Source: Bryobacterales bacterium (GTDB taxonomy: Bacteria; Acidobacteriota; Terriglobia; Bryobacterales; Bryobacteraceae). Taken from it: 64,000 nucleotides of DNA. Both the position numbers and the translations under genes were made by a program. Shown here piece by piece: positions 37,401 through 45,667 of this stretch. Within the stretch, counting starts at the first letter, position 1; each line of letters begins with the position of its first letter. A model generated the notes under the pieces. That model worked only from the letters and a program-made list of their open reading frames with translations. It was not told the DNA's origin and did no database searches. The stretch is from NCBI GenBank assembly GCA_020854055.1, contig JADZGD010000122.1:20409-84408 (forward strand). Reading direction: 5' to 3'.

Positions 37401-38119
37401 TCACTCTTCAGCTCCTCATAGCGCTTTGCCTTGGCCGCCTGCCGCTTCAAGCTGTTTACCTGGCGGCTGACCTCCTCCAGAATGTCGAAAACGCGGGTAA
37501 GGTTCTGCTTTGCGCCTTCCAGTTTCGCTTCCGCCAGCCGGCGCTTCGTCTTGAACTTGGTGATACCGGCGGCTTCTTCGATCACCGCCCTTCGGTCGCC
37601 GGGCTTGGAGCTGAGAATCTGCCCGATGCGCCCCTGTTCGATAATGGCGTAGGATTCCGGCCCAAGGCCGGTGCCCATAAAAAGGTCCTGAATGTCACGC
37701 AGGCGCGCCTGCTTGCCGTTGATGAGGTATTCGCTCTCACCGGAACGGTACAGGCGCCGCGTGATGGTGATCTCCTGCGGTTTTTCCGATTGGGTCTGAC
37801 CATTCACCCCGTTCGGCTTATCGGTGTGAATATTGGCGTCAAGCGCTTCCTGCGGAGACGCCAGCGTCAGGGTGACCGACGCCATCCCCAACGGCTTTCG
37901 ATCCCGCGTGCCGGCGAAGATGACATCTTCCATCCGGGCTCCGCGCAGGCTCTTGGCCGATTGCTCGCCAAGCACCCAACTGATGGCATCGCTCAGGTTC
38001 GATTTGCCGCAGCCGTTTGGCCCGACAACTGCCGCAATCCCGGCGCCGTTGAATCTCAACTCCGTCCGATCGCAAAAGGATTTGAATCCCTGGATTTCGA
38101 CGCGTTTGAGTCTAAGCAA
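34436..38119 (-). CDS. smc: chromosome segregation protein SMC
   Basis: A 1227-residue condensin ATPase that organises and segregates the chromosome. The N-terminal head has Walker A (GPNGCGKS, residues 33-40), then two long coiled coils flanking a hinge about 500-660, and the C-terminal head with the ABC signature (LLLSGGEKAL) and Walker B (FCIMDEVDAPLDEAN). I use a TTG start at 38119 (MLRLKRVEIQGFKSF) because the fold begins there and GGAAGGG lies 9 nt upstream; a GTG at 38173 would add 18 residues. scpA and scpB are not adjacent. Confidence 0.93.
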   Translation of the reverse strand: MLRLKRVEIQGFKSFCDRTELRFNGAGIAAVVGPNGCGKSNLSDAISWVLGEQSAKSLRGARMEDVIFAGTRDRKPLGMASVTLTLASPQEALDANIHTDKPNGVNGQTQSEKPQEITITRRLYRSGESEYLINGKQARLRDIQDLFMGTGLGPESYAIIEQGRIGQILSSKPGDRRAVIEEAAGITKFKTKRRLAEAKLEGAKQNLTRVFDILEEVSRQVNSLKRQAAKAKRYEELKSEMMGHLRRSLTGRFRMLEREAAKTALDLGAATSELEALTARLSTGEQEQVSSQELCYQTEAELTEARKALSELKLDAERTRSRLEYQSRQTAGLEQRMGQGETETQELEQRAGRLQHDLEEHARKLSELEQQSEEARRKLAATSEDRERIQNLLRARQQGIETARQQVLRLMGEASALKNQLAQIEEFLASMSRDTARAEKEAEQVSAELDRVGALKKELQGKLEARQLELQSIAGERRTVEEELSVRRNRAVESRRTLDQLRSEVSRLKARRDSLEEVLSHRTYTTESVKLLFKAVEKGQAQGLKPAGVLADFVEVEPAYEKAAEEFLHDELEYVVVKDWGQAEQGIDVMRAGLDGRATFLVHPEPGARFGNGHHAEPSIGPETGILARLSDVLKMTNGLTHAPAALLPRLARCFLAEDRATAQRLALQYPDFYFLLADGVCYNGHAVSGGRKTGSGPLALKRELREVRGQVQEQQKQFDQTTALVEDLEREIASFTEDLERLRGLQQSREKDTLALEHEMRKVNEETNRLNSRLSVARLELQRLERERERSAEQAERNRALVEEKEQARQTQEKALAAAREELENLQSETARITEDHSAVRVELAGLEERRRAEQSARQRAEHQLREVLNRRENISRDLERMGVERARLLQDNMELDRQSATLAEEMLKAEASVNRLAAEEQRLRAALAQVEETLRQMRAEADAARERRSQFELAMVKKQAELKYLDETSRKELNASLEDLAQVEEVVLEDEALYEAEQRHQEVRSRIEALGPVNPQALEEFQEAQQRYDFLNAQRQDLLDSIRDTERAIQDIDTESRKRFGEAFERINEHFRQMFKTLFGGGIGEMRLTDEANLNESGIEIVASPPGKKLQNVLLLSGGEKALTAVALLMAIFRYQPSPFCIMDEVDAPLDEANVGRLTQLVGEMSAQTQFIMITHAKKSMEAAQALYGVTMQEPGVSKIVSVKFQPAPPPPETVARVNGGTVPV

Positions 38120-38285
38120 ATGGTCCAACCCTTCCAGTCGCAACTTGAACTGTAAGATTATCCCGGGACACACATGCCCCGGCTCGGGGGATTGATCTCA
38201 TACTACTCTGGTTGATTCTCCATGTAAAGCGGGTCGAGCACTTTTTTTAGGGGCGCCACAGGTTGCCACCCCTATATCTTGTGGC

Positions 38286-40853
38286 TCACTGCCTCGACAG
38301 CTCTTTAATTACCTGGTTGCAATTGAGCACCTTTTCCACCAGGTCGAGCGGGGTGTAGTAGTAATGATTCGAGGCCTCAAAGCCAATCATGGAATTGCCC
38401 CGCGCGTAGCGGAACTGCTCCCGTGCCAGCCGGATTTCGTCCTCGGCCAACTGGCGCATCCTGGCCCGCGCTGCCGCCGCGCCGCCGGTCTCCAGTTGAG
38501 GCCGCAGGCGATAGAATTCCACCTGATTGGCCACGCTTCGGAAATGGTGGTAGCAAGTCTCGACAATAGCCACATCTTCGGCGGCCGCCGCGGCTTTGAG
38601 GGGCGAGGCGAGTTTCACGGCCTGCTGGAACCGGTCCGCGCCCACCCGCCACTCATCGGCCATGCGGGTAAACTGCGTCTGCACCACCTCGGCCGGATAG
38701 GCTCCGCACCAGGCCTTCAGGTCGTCATAAGGGAACAGTATCATGGCGGCCTTGCGTCCGGTAGGATGAAGCCGTAGCAGGTTCGCCGGGCCGTGCTGCA
38801 CCGGGATGGTGTAAATTGCCACCCCATAGGGGAACTGCTCAAAGGCGGTGGCCAGGTGCTGCCAGGCGTCCACGATACCGGCAGCCGCTTCGGGACCATA
38901 TCGTTCGCTAGCCACATCCAACAGGATCCGGTCATCGGTGGGGCGGGGTTCGAAGGCATAACGCTCGATCGCCGCCAGGTTTGGCGATGGGTAGCCGCCG
39001 CAGGTCCAGGATGCCATCACTCCGGCGATGCCCGCTGCCGACAGGTTGCGGGCGTGGCGTAGAACCAGCGGAGGCACCGGGATATAGGGCACCGCCGACA
39101 TCTCCCACGTATTGTTGAACTGCACCTTAGCCATGGTGGAGATCCCGTGGTCGCGCGCCGTAGCCCAGTTGCGGCCCGCCCTTGGCCCCGGCCCCACAAC
39201 CGAGATGGAATACTCGCCCACCCGGGCATTCACGCCGCCGCGGTGAACCGGCTGCTCCCACTCGCTGATGCTCATGAACTTAACGTCCTTGGGCAGCCGG
39301 GGGATCAACTGCCGGGCCAGGTCATCGGACCAGCCCCAGTCCCAGGCGATGACATGCGGTTTCGTGCTGGCGCGCCGTACACCGTCTCGAAAGGTGGTGA
39401 GCAATTCGCCAATGGTCTCCCAGGAAGACCGCCGGGAGCAGCGCGGGCAGCCGGTAGCTCTTGGGGCGGGCCCACTCCAGCCACCGCCATGAGAGAAGCA
39501 GTTGGTCAGGTTCTCCGACATGGTGATGGAGAAAAAGCCGCCGATTTCGGGAACCTCCCGCACGACGTGCTCCAGCGATCCGGCGATCCATTCGCGCACT
39601 TCCGGAACACTGGTGCAGATGCAAGTCATTCCCTGTCCCGGGGAGCCCTTCATGCCGGGATGCTTTTCGAAGAATGACGGCGGCATCGCCCGCGGTTCGT
39701 TCAAGTAGAGAAATACTTTGATCCCGAAGGGCCGCGCCCGCTCCACCAGGGCGTTCAGGTTGCGGAGCCGGATCTCGCTACCACGGCCGAATTCGGTGAA
39801 TATCTTCGATGGCGCCAGCGTGTTGAGCACGGCTTGAATCCAGACACCGTTGATGCCACAGCCTGCCAGGCGGTCGAGGTAACCTTCCGGTATCGGATCG
39901 ATGTCCGGCTCGGTCAGCGGATCGCCATACAACGCGACGTAGGAGTACAGATAGCGCGGATCCCATAGCGCAGTACGGCGCCTGCGGCCCTTGGCCAGAT
40001 ACGGACCTTCACGGCGCGCCATCGCAGCCCGCAGATCGTAGAAACAGCGTACAATTCCGTGGGCATCGGAGCCTTCGATCAGTACCTGCTCGTCGCTGAC
40101 GTCGATCTGGTAGCTTTCGGGCGGCAAGCCGAGGCCCGGATTAACCTGCGAGTGGATGCGCGGCGTGCCGCTCCTGGCAGGGCGAAAGCTCACGCCCATG
40201 GCCGATTTCATCCAGGCGGCAAAATGGGCCGGCAACCGGGGCGCGCAGAATGTGGCCAGATCCACCTCATCCGGCGCCCGGTGCGATTGTAGGGAGCGAA
40301 TCGGGGCTGCCTCCACCTTCGCCAGCCGCGAGACAAACTGGAACAGATCTTCTCCCGGCTGGCCAATGGAGCGGCCAAACGTCCGCTCGACCACCGCGCG
40401 CATTTCGACCGCCTTCCTGCGTTCTTCCGCGGCGGGCGGCTGATAGTGGACCGGCTCACATTCAGGCTTTGCGGAGCCGAGTTTGATGTAGAGAAAATCG
40501 TCTTCTTTCAGCGTGAAGGCGAAGCGTTCCGGAGTCCAGCCGAGCAATTGGATGATCTGTGCCTCCGGCAGCAGATTCCAGTTCTGGCGGATCACCGTCA
40601 CATACAGCCGGCGCAGTTGATCCACCGAAAGCGTCCGCTTCGCCGGCAAACCCATGGAGCGGCCCAGGGCCAGCAGGCGCTCCGGCTCAGTGCCGGCCAC
40701 GGCCGCCATTCGATCGATATTGGCCAACTCCCAATTGCGCCAGACGAACTCGTAAAGGCGGCCGGGAAAGTGGGCCTCCTCGATGGGCATGGGCGCCGCA
40801 CCCATCAACACCGGCATAGCCAGCGGAAGCGCCAGAAAGCGGCGCCGGCCCAT
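38286..40853 (-). CDS. exported glycosidase-like protein (GH20-type fold) with a cysteine cluster
   Basis: An 855-residue secreted protein. The twin-arginine-like signal (MGRRRFLALPLAMPVLMGAA) starts at the ATG at 40853; a TTG at 40910 would extend it. After an alpha-helical N-terminal region, a GH20-type alpha/beta domain begins near residue 220 and leads to a TIM-barrel-like core. The core's segments (DPRYLYSYVALYGD, GVWIQAVLN, KVFLYLNEPRAMPP, FFSITMSENLTNC) recall retaining hexosaminidases. Around residues 441-472 a Cys-His-rich stretch (SENLTNCFSH, then GCPRC) may bind metal or form disulfides. The substrate is unknown. It lies 60 bp after the propionate operon on the same strand but looks functionally separate. 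Confidence 0.6.
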   Translation of the reverse strand: MGRRRFLALPLAMPVLMGAAPMPIEEAHFPGRLYEFVWRNWELANIDRMAAVAGTEPERLLALGRSMGLPAKRTLSVDQLRRLYVTVIRQNWNLLPEAQIIQLLGWTPERFAFTLKEDDFLYIKLGSAKPECEPVHYQPPAAEERRKAVEMRAVVERTFGRSIGQPGEDLFQFVSRLAKVEAAPIRSLQSHRAPDEVDLATFCAPRLPAHFAAWMKSAMGVSFRPARSGTPRIHSQVNPGLGLPPESYQIDVSDEQVLIEGSDAHGIVRCFYDLRAAMARREGPYLAKGRRRRTALWDPRYLYSYVALYGDPLTEPDIDPIPEGYLDRLAGCGINGVWIQAVLNTLAPSKIFTEFGRGSEIRLRNLNALVERARPFGIKVFLYLNEPRAMPPSFFEKHPGMKGSPGQGMTCICTSVPEVREWIAGSLEHVVREVPEIGGFFSITMSENLTNCFSHGGGWSGPAPRATGCPRCSRRSSWETIGELLTTFRDGVRRASTKPHVIAWDWGWSDDLARQLIPRLPKDVKFMSISEWEQPVHRGGVNARVGEYSISVVGPGPRAGRNWATARDHGISTMAKVQFNNTWEMSAVPYIPVPPLVLRHARNLSAAGIAGVMASWTCGGYPSPNLAAIERYAFEPRPTDDRILLDVASERYGPEAAAGIVDAWQHLATAFEQFPYGVAIYTIPVQHGPANLLRLHPTGRKAAMILFPYDDLKAWCGAYPAEVVQTQFTRMADEWRVGADRFQQAVKLASPLKAAAAAEDVAIVETCYHHFRSVANQVEFYRLRPQLETGGAAAARARMRQLAEDEIRLAREQFRYARGNSMIGFEASNHYYYTPLDLVEKVLNCNQVIKELSRQ

Positions 40854-40914
40854 CAATGGGGATTCCGAATTCACCTTACCGATTATTATGTCCCGACCGG
40901 CGCCAAACAAGGGA

Positions 40915-42429
40915 TTATGACAGCGCGGGAGCTACTGCCTCCTGCCAGCAAACGCCGCGCATGTCACCGGTTTTCAGGAACTGCTCGTGCATGCGGAAGG
41001 CGGCCGTAAGGGTCTGCGGAGTATGGCCTCCCTCCACCATCTCGAGGTAGCCCCACAGTTCATCGCGAAAGTCCGGGTGGGCGCACTTGCTGATGATCTC
41101 GGTGGCGCGCTCATAGGGCGCTTTACCGCGCAGATCGGCAATGCCGTACTCCGTGGCTACAATCTGCACCGAGTGTTCGCTGTGATCCATGTGGCTCACC
41201 AGCGGAACGATGGGAGAAATCTTCCCGCCCTTGGCCGTCGACGGGCAGATGAAGATCGAGAGGTAGGCATTGCGGGTGAAATCGCCCGAGCCGCCGATGC
41301 CGTTCATCATCTGGCGGCCCATGATGTGGGTGGAATTTACATTGCCGAAGATGTCGATCTCGATGGCCGTGTTGATGGAGATGATGCCGATGCGGCGGAT
41401 CACTTCGGGATGATTGCTGATTTCCTGCGGCCGCATGAGGATGCGCGGGCGGAACCACTCCAGATTCGCGTAGACGTCGTTCAGCGCTTCCCTGCTCACG
41501 GTAAGCGAACAGGTACTGGCGAATTTCACCCGCTCGCTCTTGATCAGGTTGATGACCGAGTCCTGAAGAACCTCGGTGTACATCTCAAAAGCCGGGATCG
41601 AGGGATGGCGGCCCAGGGCTCCCAGCACGGCGTTGGAAACATCGCCCACGCCGGATTGCAGCGGCAGAAAGCCACCCGGAATGCGGCCGCTGCGTACCTC
41701 GGCGGCCAGAAACTCAGCCACGTTCTCGCCAATCCGTTCGGTCACCGGCGTTTGGCCGGCGAAGCCCTTGACCTCGTCGTCGAGATCGGTCTCGACGATA
41801 CCCGCGATCCTTGCCGGATCCACTTTGATCACCGGCGAGCCGATGCGATCCGAAGACGAGTAGATGGGAATCTCACGGCGATGTGGCGGATCGGCCGGCT
41901 CGTAAATGTCGTGCATCCCGAGCAGTGTTGGCGGGTGGCGGTGATTCAACTCCACCAGGATTTTGCCGGCCATACGACAGAAAGTGGGCGCGGCGCCTAC
42001 CGAAGAGGTCAGCACGATGCCGCCTCCGGCGGTCACATCGCTCGCCTCGACCACCGCGTAGTGCACCGGGCCGAGAAAACCGTAGCGCACTGCCTGCGGC
42101 ATCAACGAGAGGTGCATGTCGAAGAAGCGGGTCTCACCGGCGTTGATACGCGCCCGGAGGTTGGGATCGGACTGGTAGGGGGTGCGGAAGCTCACCGCGC
42201 CCGCCTTGGCTAACGCCCCGTCCAGGGAGGGTCCGGTTGAGGCGCCGGTGAGAACCCCGATCTGAAAATCGCGCCCGGCGGCGTGCTCGGCCTCGGCGCG
42301 GGCCGCAATCGCCAGCGGGATCGCCTTGGGCGCTCCAGCGGGGGTGAAACCGCTGAACCCGACAGTCTGGCCGTGATCGATCATGGCGGCGGCTTCCGCC
42401 GCGGATAGGACAGGGAATGAAAATTTCAT
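40915..42429 (-). CDS. scpC: acetyl-CoA hydrolase/transferase family, probable propionyl-CoA:succinate CoA transferase
   Basis: A 504-residue class I CoA transferase. It has the family's GFSGFTPAGAPKA N-terminal segment and the NTAIEIDIFGNVNSTH and GGSGDFTRNA regions near the catalytic glutamate. In E. coli the same enzyme (ScpC/YgfH) is encoded with methylmalonyl-CoA mutase and MeaB, moving CoA from propionyl-CoA to succinate. Here it is the last gene of the nine-gene operon, directly after meaB, whose TGA overlaps its ATG (TGATG); a GTG three bases earlier is also possible. This closes the cycle by releasing propionate and regenerating succinyl-CoA. Confidence 0.87.
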   Translation of the reverse strand: MKFSFPVLSAAEAAAMIDHGQTVGFSGFTPAGAPKAIPLAIAARAEAEHAAGRDFQIGVLTGASTGPSLDGALAKAGAVSFRTPYQSDPNLRARINAGETRFFDMHLSLMPQAVRYGFLGPVHYAVVEASDVTAGGGIVLTSSVGAAPTFCRMAGKILVELNHRHPPTLLGMHDIYEPADPPHRREIPIYSSSDRIGSPVIKVDPARIAGIVETDLDDEVKGFAGQTPVTERIGENVAEFLAAEVRSGRIPGGFLPLQSGVGDVSNAVLGALGRHPSIPAFEMYTEVLQDSVINLIKSERVKFASTCSLTVSREALNDVYANLEWFRPRILMRPQEISNHPEVIRRIGIISINTAIEIDIFGNVNSTHIMGRQMMNGIGGSGDFTRNAYLSIFICPSTAKGGKISPIVPLVSHMDHSEHSVQIVATEYGIADLRGKAPYERATEIISKCAHPDFRDELWGYLEMVEGGHTPQTLTAAFRMHEQFLKTGDMRGVCWQEAVAPALS

Positions 42430-43520
42430 CACTTACTCTCCCGATAGATCTCGAGTAGCCGCTCGGCCGCCCGGAATGGACTGAGGCGTCCTTGGGCAAC
42501 GTTCTGCTCGCACTCCGGCAACCGCGCCCGGACGGCGGAATGATTCCGGAACTGCTCGCGCAGGCCGTATTCGATCAGTTCGTACATCCAACTCTTCACC
42601 TGCTCCCGCCGCAGGCGATCGAGCGCGCCCGAGCTCTGAAGCTTTGCATGGTGCTTCAGAACCTGTTCCCAGATTCCCGCAATGCCCTCACCGGTATGAG
42701 CCGAACAGGTGACCACGCTGGTCATCCAACCGTCCGGCGATGAGGCGAACAGGTCCAGCGCGCTCTGGTATTCCCGCCGGGCGCGTTCGCAGGCCGCCCG
42801 GTTGCCGCCATCTGCTTTGTTGATGGCGATCAGGTCCGTCATCTCCATGATTCCGCGCTTCATGCCCTGCAACTCGTCGCCCGCCCCGGCCAGCATCAGC
42901 AGCAGGAAGAAATCAACCATCGAACGCACGGTGGTTTCCGATTGCCCCACCCCCACCGTTTCTACGATGATGTTGTGGTAACCGGCCGCTTCGCACAGCA
43001 GCATGGTCTCCCGTGTACGGCGGGCCACGCCGCCCAATGAGCCCCCCGAAGGCGAGGGACGGATGAAGGCGCCCGGGTCGTTGGCCAGTTTCGCCATACG
43101 CGTCTTGTCGCCCAGGATGCTGCCGCGTGAGATCTGGCTGGAGGGATCCACCGCCAGCACGGCGACCTTCTCACCGCGCTCGTGGGTCAGCCAGGTGCCC
43201 AAGGCCTCGATGACGCTACTCTTACCCACGCCAGGGACTCCGGTGATTCCGACACGGATCAGGCGGCCCGGGCGCGGCAAGCACTGCTCCAGGATATCCT
43301 CGGCTAATTCGGCGTCTTCCGGGCGCGCGCTCTCCACCAGCGTGATCGCCTGGCCGAGAATCGCGCGGTCGCCAGCCAGCACGCCGTCGATATACTCGCG
43401 GCGGGTGAGCCGGCGCCGGCGGCGCTGCCTCAGCCGCTTCAGCATCCCGGCCGGTGGCAGCGCGGAGGGTTGCTCCACGCCGGGCTGCACGGAGAGCGCG
43501 CTGTCAATCGGTTCGGGCAT
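42429..43520 (-). CDS. meaB: methylmalonyl-CoA mutase-associated GTPase MeaB (ArgK family)
   Basis: A 363-residue SIMIBI-class G protein that protects and reloads the cobalamin-dependent mutase. The P-loop GVPGVGKSS, the VDPSSQISRGSILGDKTRM switch region, the ETVGVGQSE motif and the NKAD guanine-specificity loop are all visible. I start at the ATG at 43520, 8 bp after the mutB stop; a longer frame would start inside mutB. A basic run (RLRQRRRRRL) follows shortly after the start. Its position directly after the mutase large subunit matches its role as a mutase chaperone. Confidence 0.93.
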   Translation of the reverse strand: MPEPIDSALSVQPGVEQPSALPPAGMLKRLRQRRRRRLTRREYIDGVLAGDRAILGQAITLVESARPEDAELAEDILEQCLPRPGRLIRVGITGVPGVGKSSVIEALGTWLTHERGEKVAVLAVDPSSQISRGSILGDKTRMAKLANDPGAFIRPSPSGGSLGGVARRTRETMLLCEAAGYHNIIVETVGVGQSETTVRSMVDFFLLLMLAGAGDELQGMKRGIMEMTDLIAINKADGGNRAACERARREYQSALDLFASSPDGWMTSVVTCSAHTGEGIAGIWEQVLKHHAKLQSSGALDRLRREQVKSWMYELIEYGLREQFRNHSAVRARLPECEQNVAQGRLSPFRAAERLLEIYRESK

Positions 43521-43528
43521 ATTCGCCC

Positions 43529-45664
43529 TTAGGCGTTCTCCCGCGTCTTGAGGATTTCCAGAATCTGTTTTGCGCAAGCCGTGACCACCGTACCGGGACC
43601 GAAGACGCCGGCAGCGCCCGCCTGGTAGAGAAACTCATAATCCTGCGGCGGCACAACCCCGCCGACCACCACCAGAATGTCCTCGCGGCCCAATTTCTTC
43701 AATTCGGCGATCAGTTGCGGCACCAGCGTCTTGTGCCCGGCGGCGAGCGAAGAGGCGCCCACCACATGAACGTCGTTTTCGACCGCATGCCGCGCCGCCT
43801 CGGCCGGGGTCTGGAACAGCGGGCCGATATCGACATCAAAGCCCAGATCGGCAAACGCGGTGGCAATCACCTTGGAGCCGCGGTCATGACCGTCCTGCCC
43901 CATCTTGGCGATGAGCACGCGTGGACGGCGGCCCTCGGCGGCAGCAAATTCGTCAGCCATCTGCCGGACCTTCTGGAAGTTTTCGTCCATCTTGCTCTCC
44001 GACGAGTATACGCCGGAGATCGCCCGTGTCACCGCCTGGTAGCGCGGCCACACCCTCTCGATCGCGCTCGATATCTCACCGAGCGTGGCGCGCCGGCGCG
44101 CGGCCTCGACGGCCAGTTCCAGCAGGTTGCCCTCGCCGGTTTCGGCCGAACGAGTCAGCTCATCGAGCGCGGCCGCGACCGCCCGGGCGTCACGCGAAGC
44201 TTTAAGCTGCGCTAGGCGCTCCAGTTGGGCCGCGCGCACGGCAGTGTTGTCCACCACCAACACGTCCAGCGGTGGTTCTTTTTCGAGCCGGTAGCGGTTC
44301 ACGCCCACAATGACGTCCTTGCCCGTATCGATGCGGGCCTGTTTGCGGGCGGCCGCCTCCTCGATGCGCATTTTCGGCAAACCGGTCTCGATGGCTTTGG
44401 CCATGCCGCCCAGTTGCTCTACCTCTTCAATCAGTTCCCAGGCCCGGTGGGCAAGCTCTTCAGTCAGTTTCTCGACGTAGAATGAGCCGCCCCACGGATC
44501 GACCACGTGCGTGATGCCCGTCTCCTCCTGAATGTAGATCTGTGTATTGCGGGCGATGCGGGCGGAAAAATCCGTCGGCAGAGCCAGCGCCTCGTCCAGC
44601 GCGTTGGTGTGCAGCGACTGCGTGTGCCCCATCGCCGCGGCCATCGCCTCAACGGTGGTGCGAATCACGTTGTTGAACGGATCCTGCGCGGTGAGACTCC
44701 AGCCGGAGGTCTGTGAGTGGGTACGCAGCGCCATCGACTTGGGATTTGCCGGATTGAATGCCTTGACGATCTTCGCCCACAGCAGGCGCGCGGCCCTCAT
44801 TTTGGCGATCTCCATGAAATGATTCATCCCGATATCCCAGAAAAACGAGATCCGGGGCGCGAAATCATCCACGTTGAGTCCGGCCCTGACGCCAGTACGC
44901 AGGTACTCCAGGCCATCGGCCAGGGTGTAGGCTAATTCAAGGTCCGCCGTCGCTCCCGCCTCCTGCATGTGGTAGCCCGATACCGAGATGCAGTTGAACT
45001 TCGGCATCTGGTGGGCGCAGAAGCGGAAGATGTCGGCGATGATCCGCATGGAGGGGCCGGGCGGGTAGATGTAGGTGTTGCGGACCATGAACTCTTTGAG
45101 AATGTCGTTCTGGATGGTCCCGGTCAGCTTGGAGGCGGGAACCCCCTGCTCCTCGGCCGCGACGATATAGAAGGCCATGATGGGCAGCACGGCGCCGTTC
45201 ATGGTCATGGAGACCGACATCCGGTCGAGCGGAATCTGATCGAACAGGATCTTCATGTCGAGGATCGAGTCGATCGCCACGCCGGCCTTGCCGACGTCTC
45301 CTTCCACGCGCTCGTTGTCGGAATCGTATCCGCGATGAGTGGCCAGATCGAAGGCCACCGAGAGGCCCTTCTGGCCTGCCGCCAGGTTGCGGCGGTAGAA
45401 GGCGTTGGATTCCTCTGCCGTAGAAAAACCGGCATACTGCCGGATGGTCCAGGGCTGCATGGCATACATGGTGGAGTATGGCCCACGCAGATAGGGCGGG
45501 ACACCGGCAGCATAGCCCAGGTGTTCCATGCCCTCCAGTTCGGCGGCGGTGTAGTAGGGCTCAATTCGTATATGCTCGGGCGCCATGAAGCCCCCCTCGG
45601 GTTGAGGGGCGGCAACGGCGCGGCCGGAAGGCTCGTATTCGATCTCGGTGAAATCGGGTCGCAT
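43529..45664 (-). CDS. mutB: methylmalonyl-CoA mutase large (cobalamin-binding) subunit
   Basis: A 711-residue adenosylcobalamin-dependent mutase that interconverts succinyl-CoA and (R)-methylmalonyl-CoA. The N-terminal TIM barrel carries substrate-binding segments ([36 protein letters not shown]). The C-terminal B12 domain has the DxHxxG motif with the cobalt ligand H593 ([10 protein letters not shown]). The large and small subunits are in tandem with a 3-bp gap, the arrangement in Propionibacterium-type heterodimeric mutases. All key motifs are intact. Confidence 0.95.
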   Translation of the reverse strand: MRPDFTEIEYEPSGRAVAAPQPEGGFMAPEHIRIEPYYTAAELEGMEHLGYAAGVPPYLRGPYSTMYAMQPWTIRQYAGFSTAEESNAFYRRNLAAGQKGLSVAFDLATHRGYDSDNERVEGDVGKAGVAIDSILDMKILFDQIPLDRMSVSMTMNGAVLPIMAFYIVAAEEQGVPASKLTGTIQNDILKEFMVRNTYIYPPGPSMRIIADIFRFCAHQMPKFNCISVSGYHMQEAGATADLELAYTLADGLEYLRTGVRAGLNVDDFAPRISFFWDIGMNHFMEIAKMRAARLLWAKIVKAFNPANPKSMALRTHSQTSGWSLTAQDPFNNVIRTTVEAMAAAMGHTQSLHTNALDEALALPTDFSARIARNTQIYIQEETGITHVVDPWGGSFYVEKLTEELAHRAWELIEEVEQLGGMAKAIETGLPKMRIEEAAARKQARIDTGKDVIVGVNRYRLEKEPPLDVLVVDNTAVRAAQLERLAQLKASRDARAVAAALDELTRSAETGEGNLLELAVEAARRRATLGEISSAIERVWPRYQAVTRAISGVYSSESKMDENFQKVRQMADEFAAAEGRRPRVLIAKMGQDGHDRGSKVIATAFADLGFDVDIGPLFQTPAEAARHAVENDVHVVGASSLAAGHKTLVPQLIAELKKLGREDILVVVGGVVPPQDYEFLYQAGAAGVFGPGTVVTACAKQILEILKTRENA

Positions 45665-45667
45665 GGA

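Noticed and set aside
37037..38155. Long open frame antisense to smc
   Set aside because: Leu/Arg/Gln-rich shadow of the SMC coiled coil and head.
38225..38285. Hairpin with a homopolymer run between smc and the glycosidase-like gene
   Set aside because: The stem (AGGGG...CCCCT) is imperfect, and on the transcribed strand it is followed by A residues rather than U, so it does not look like a Rho-independent terminator.
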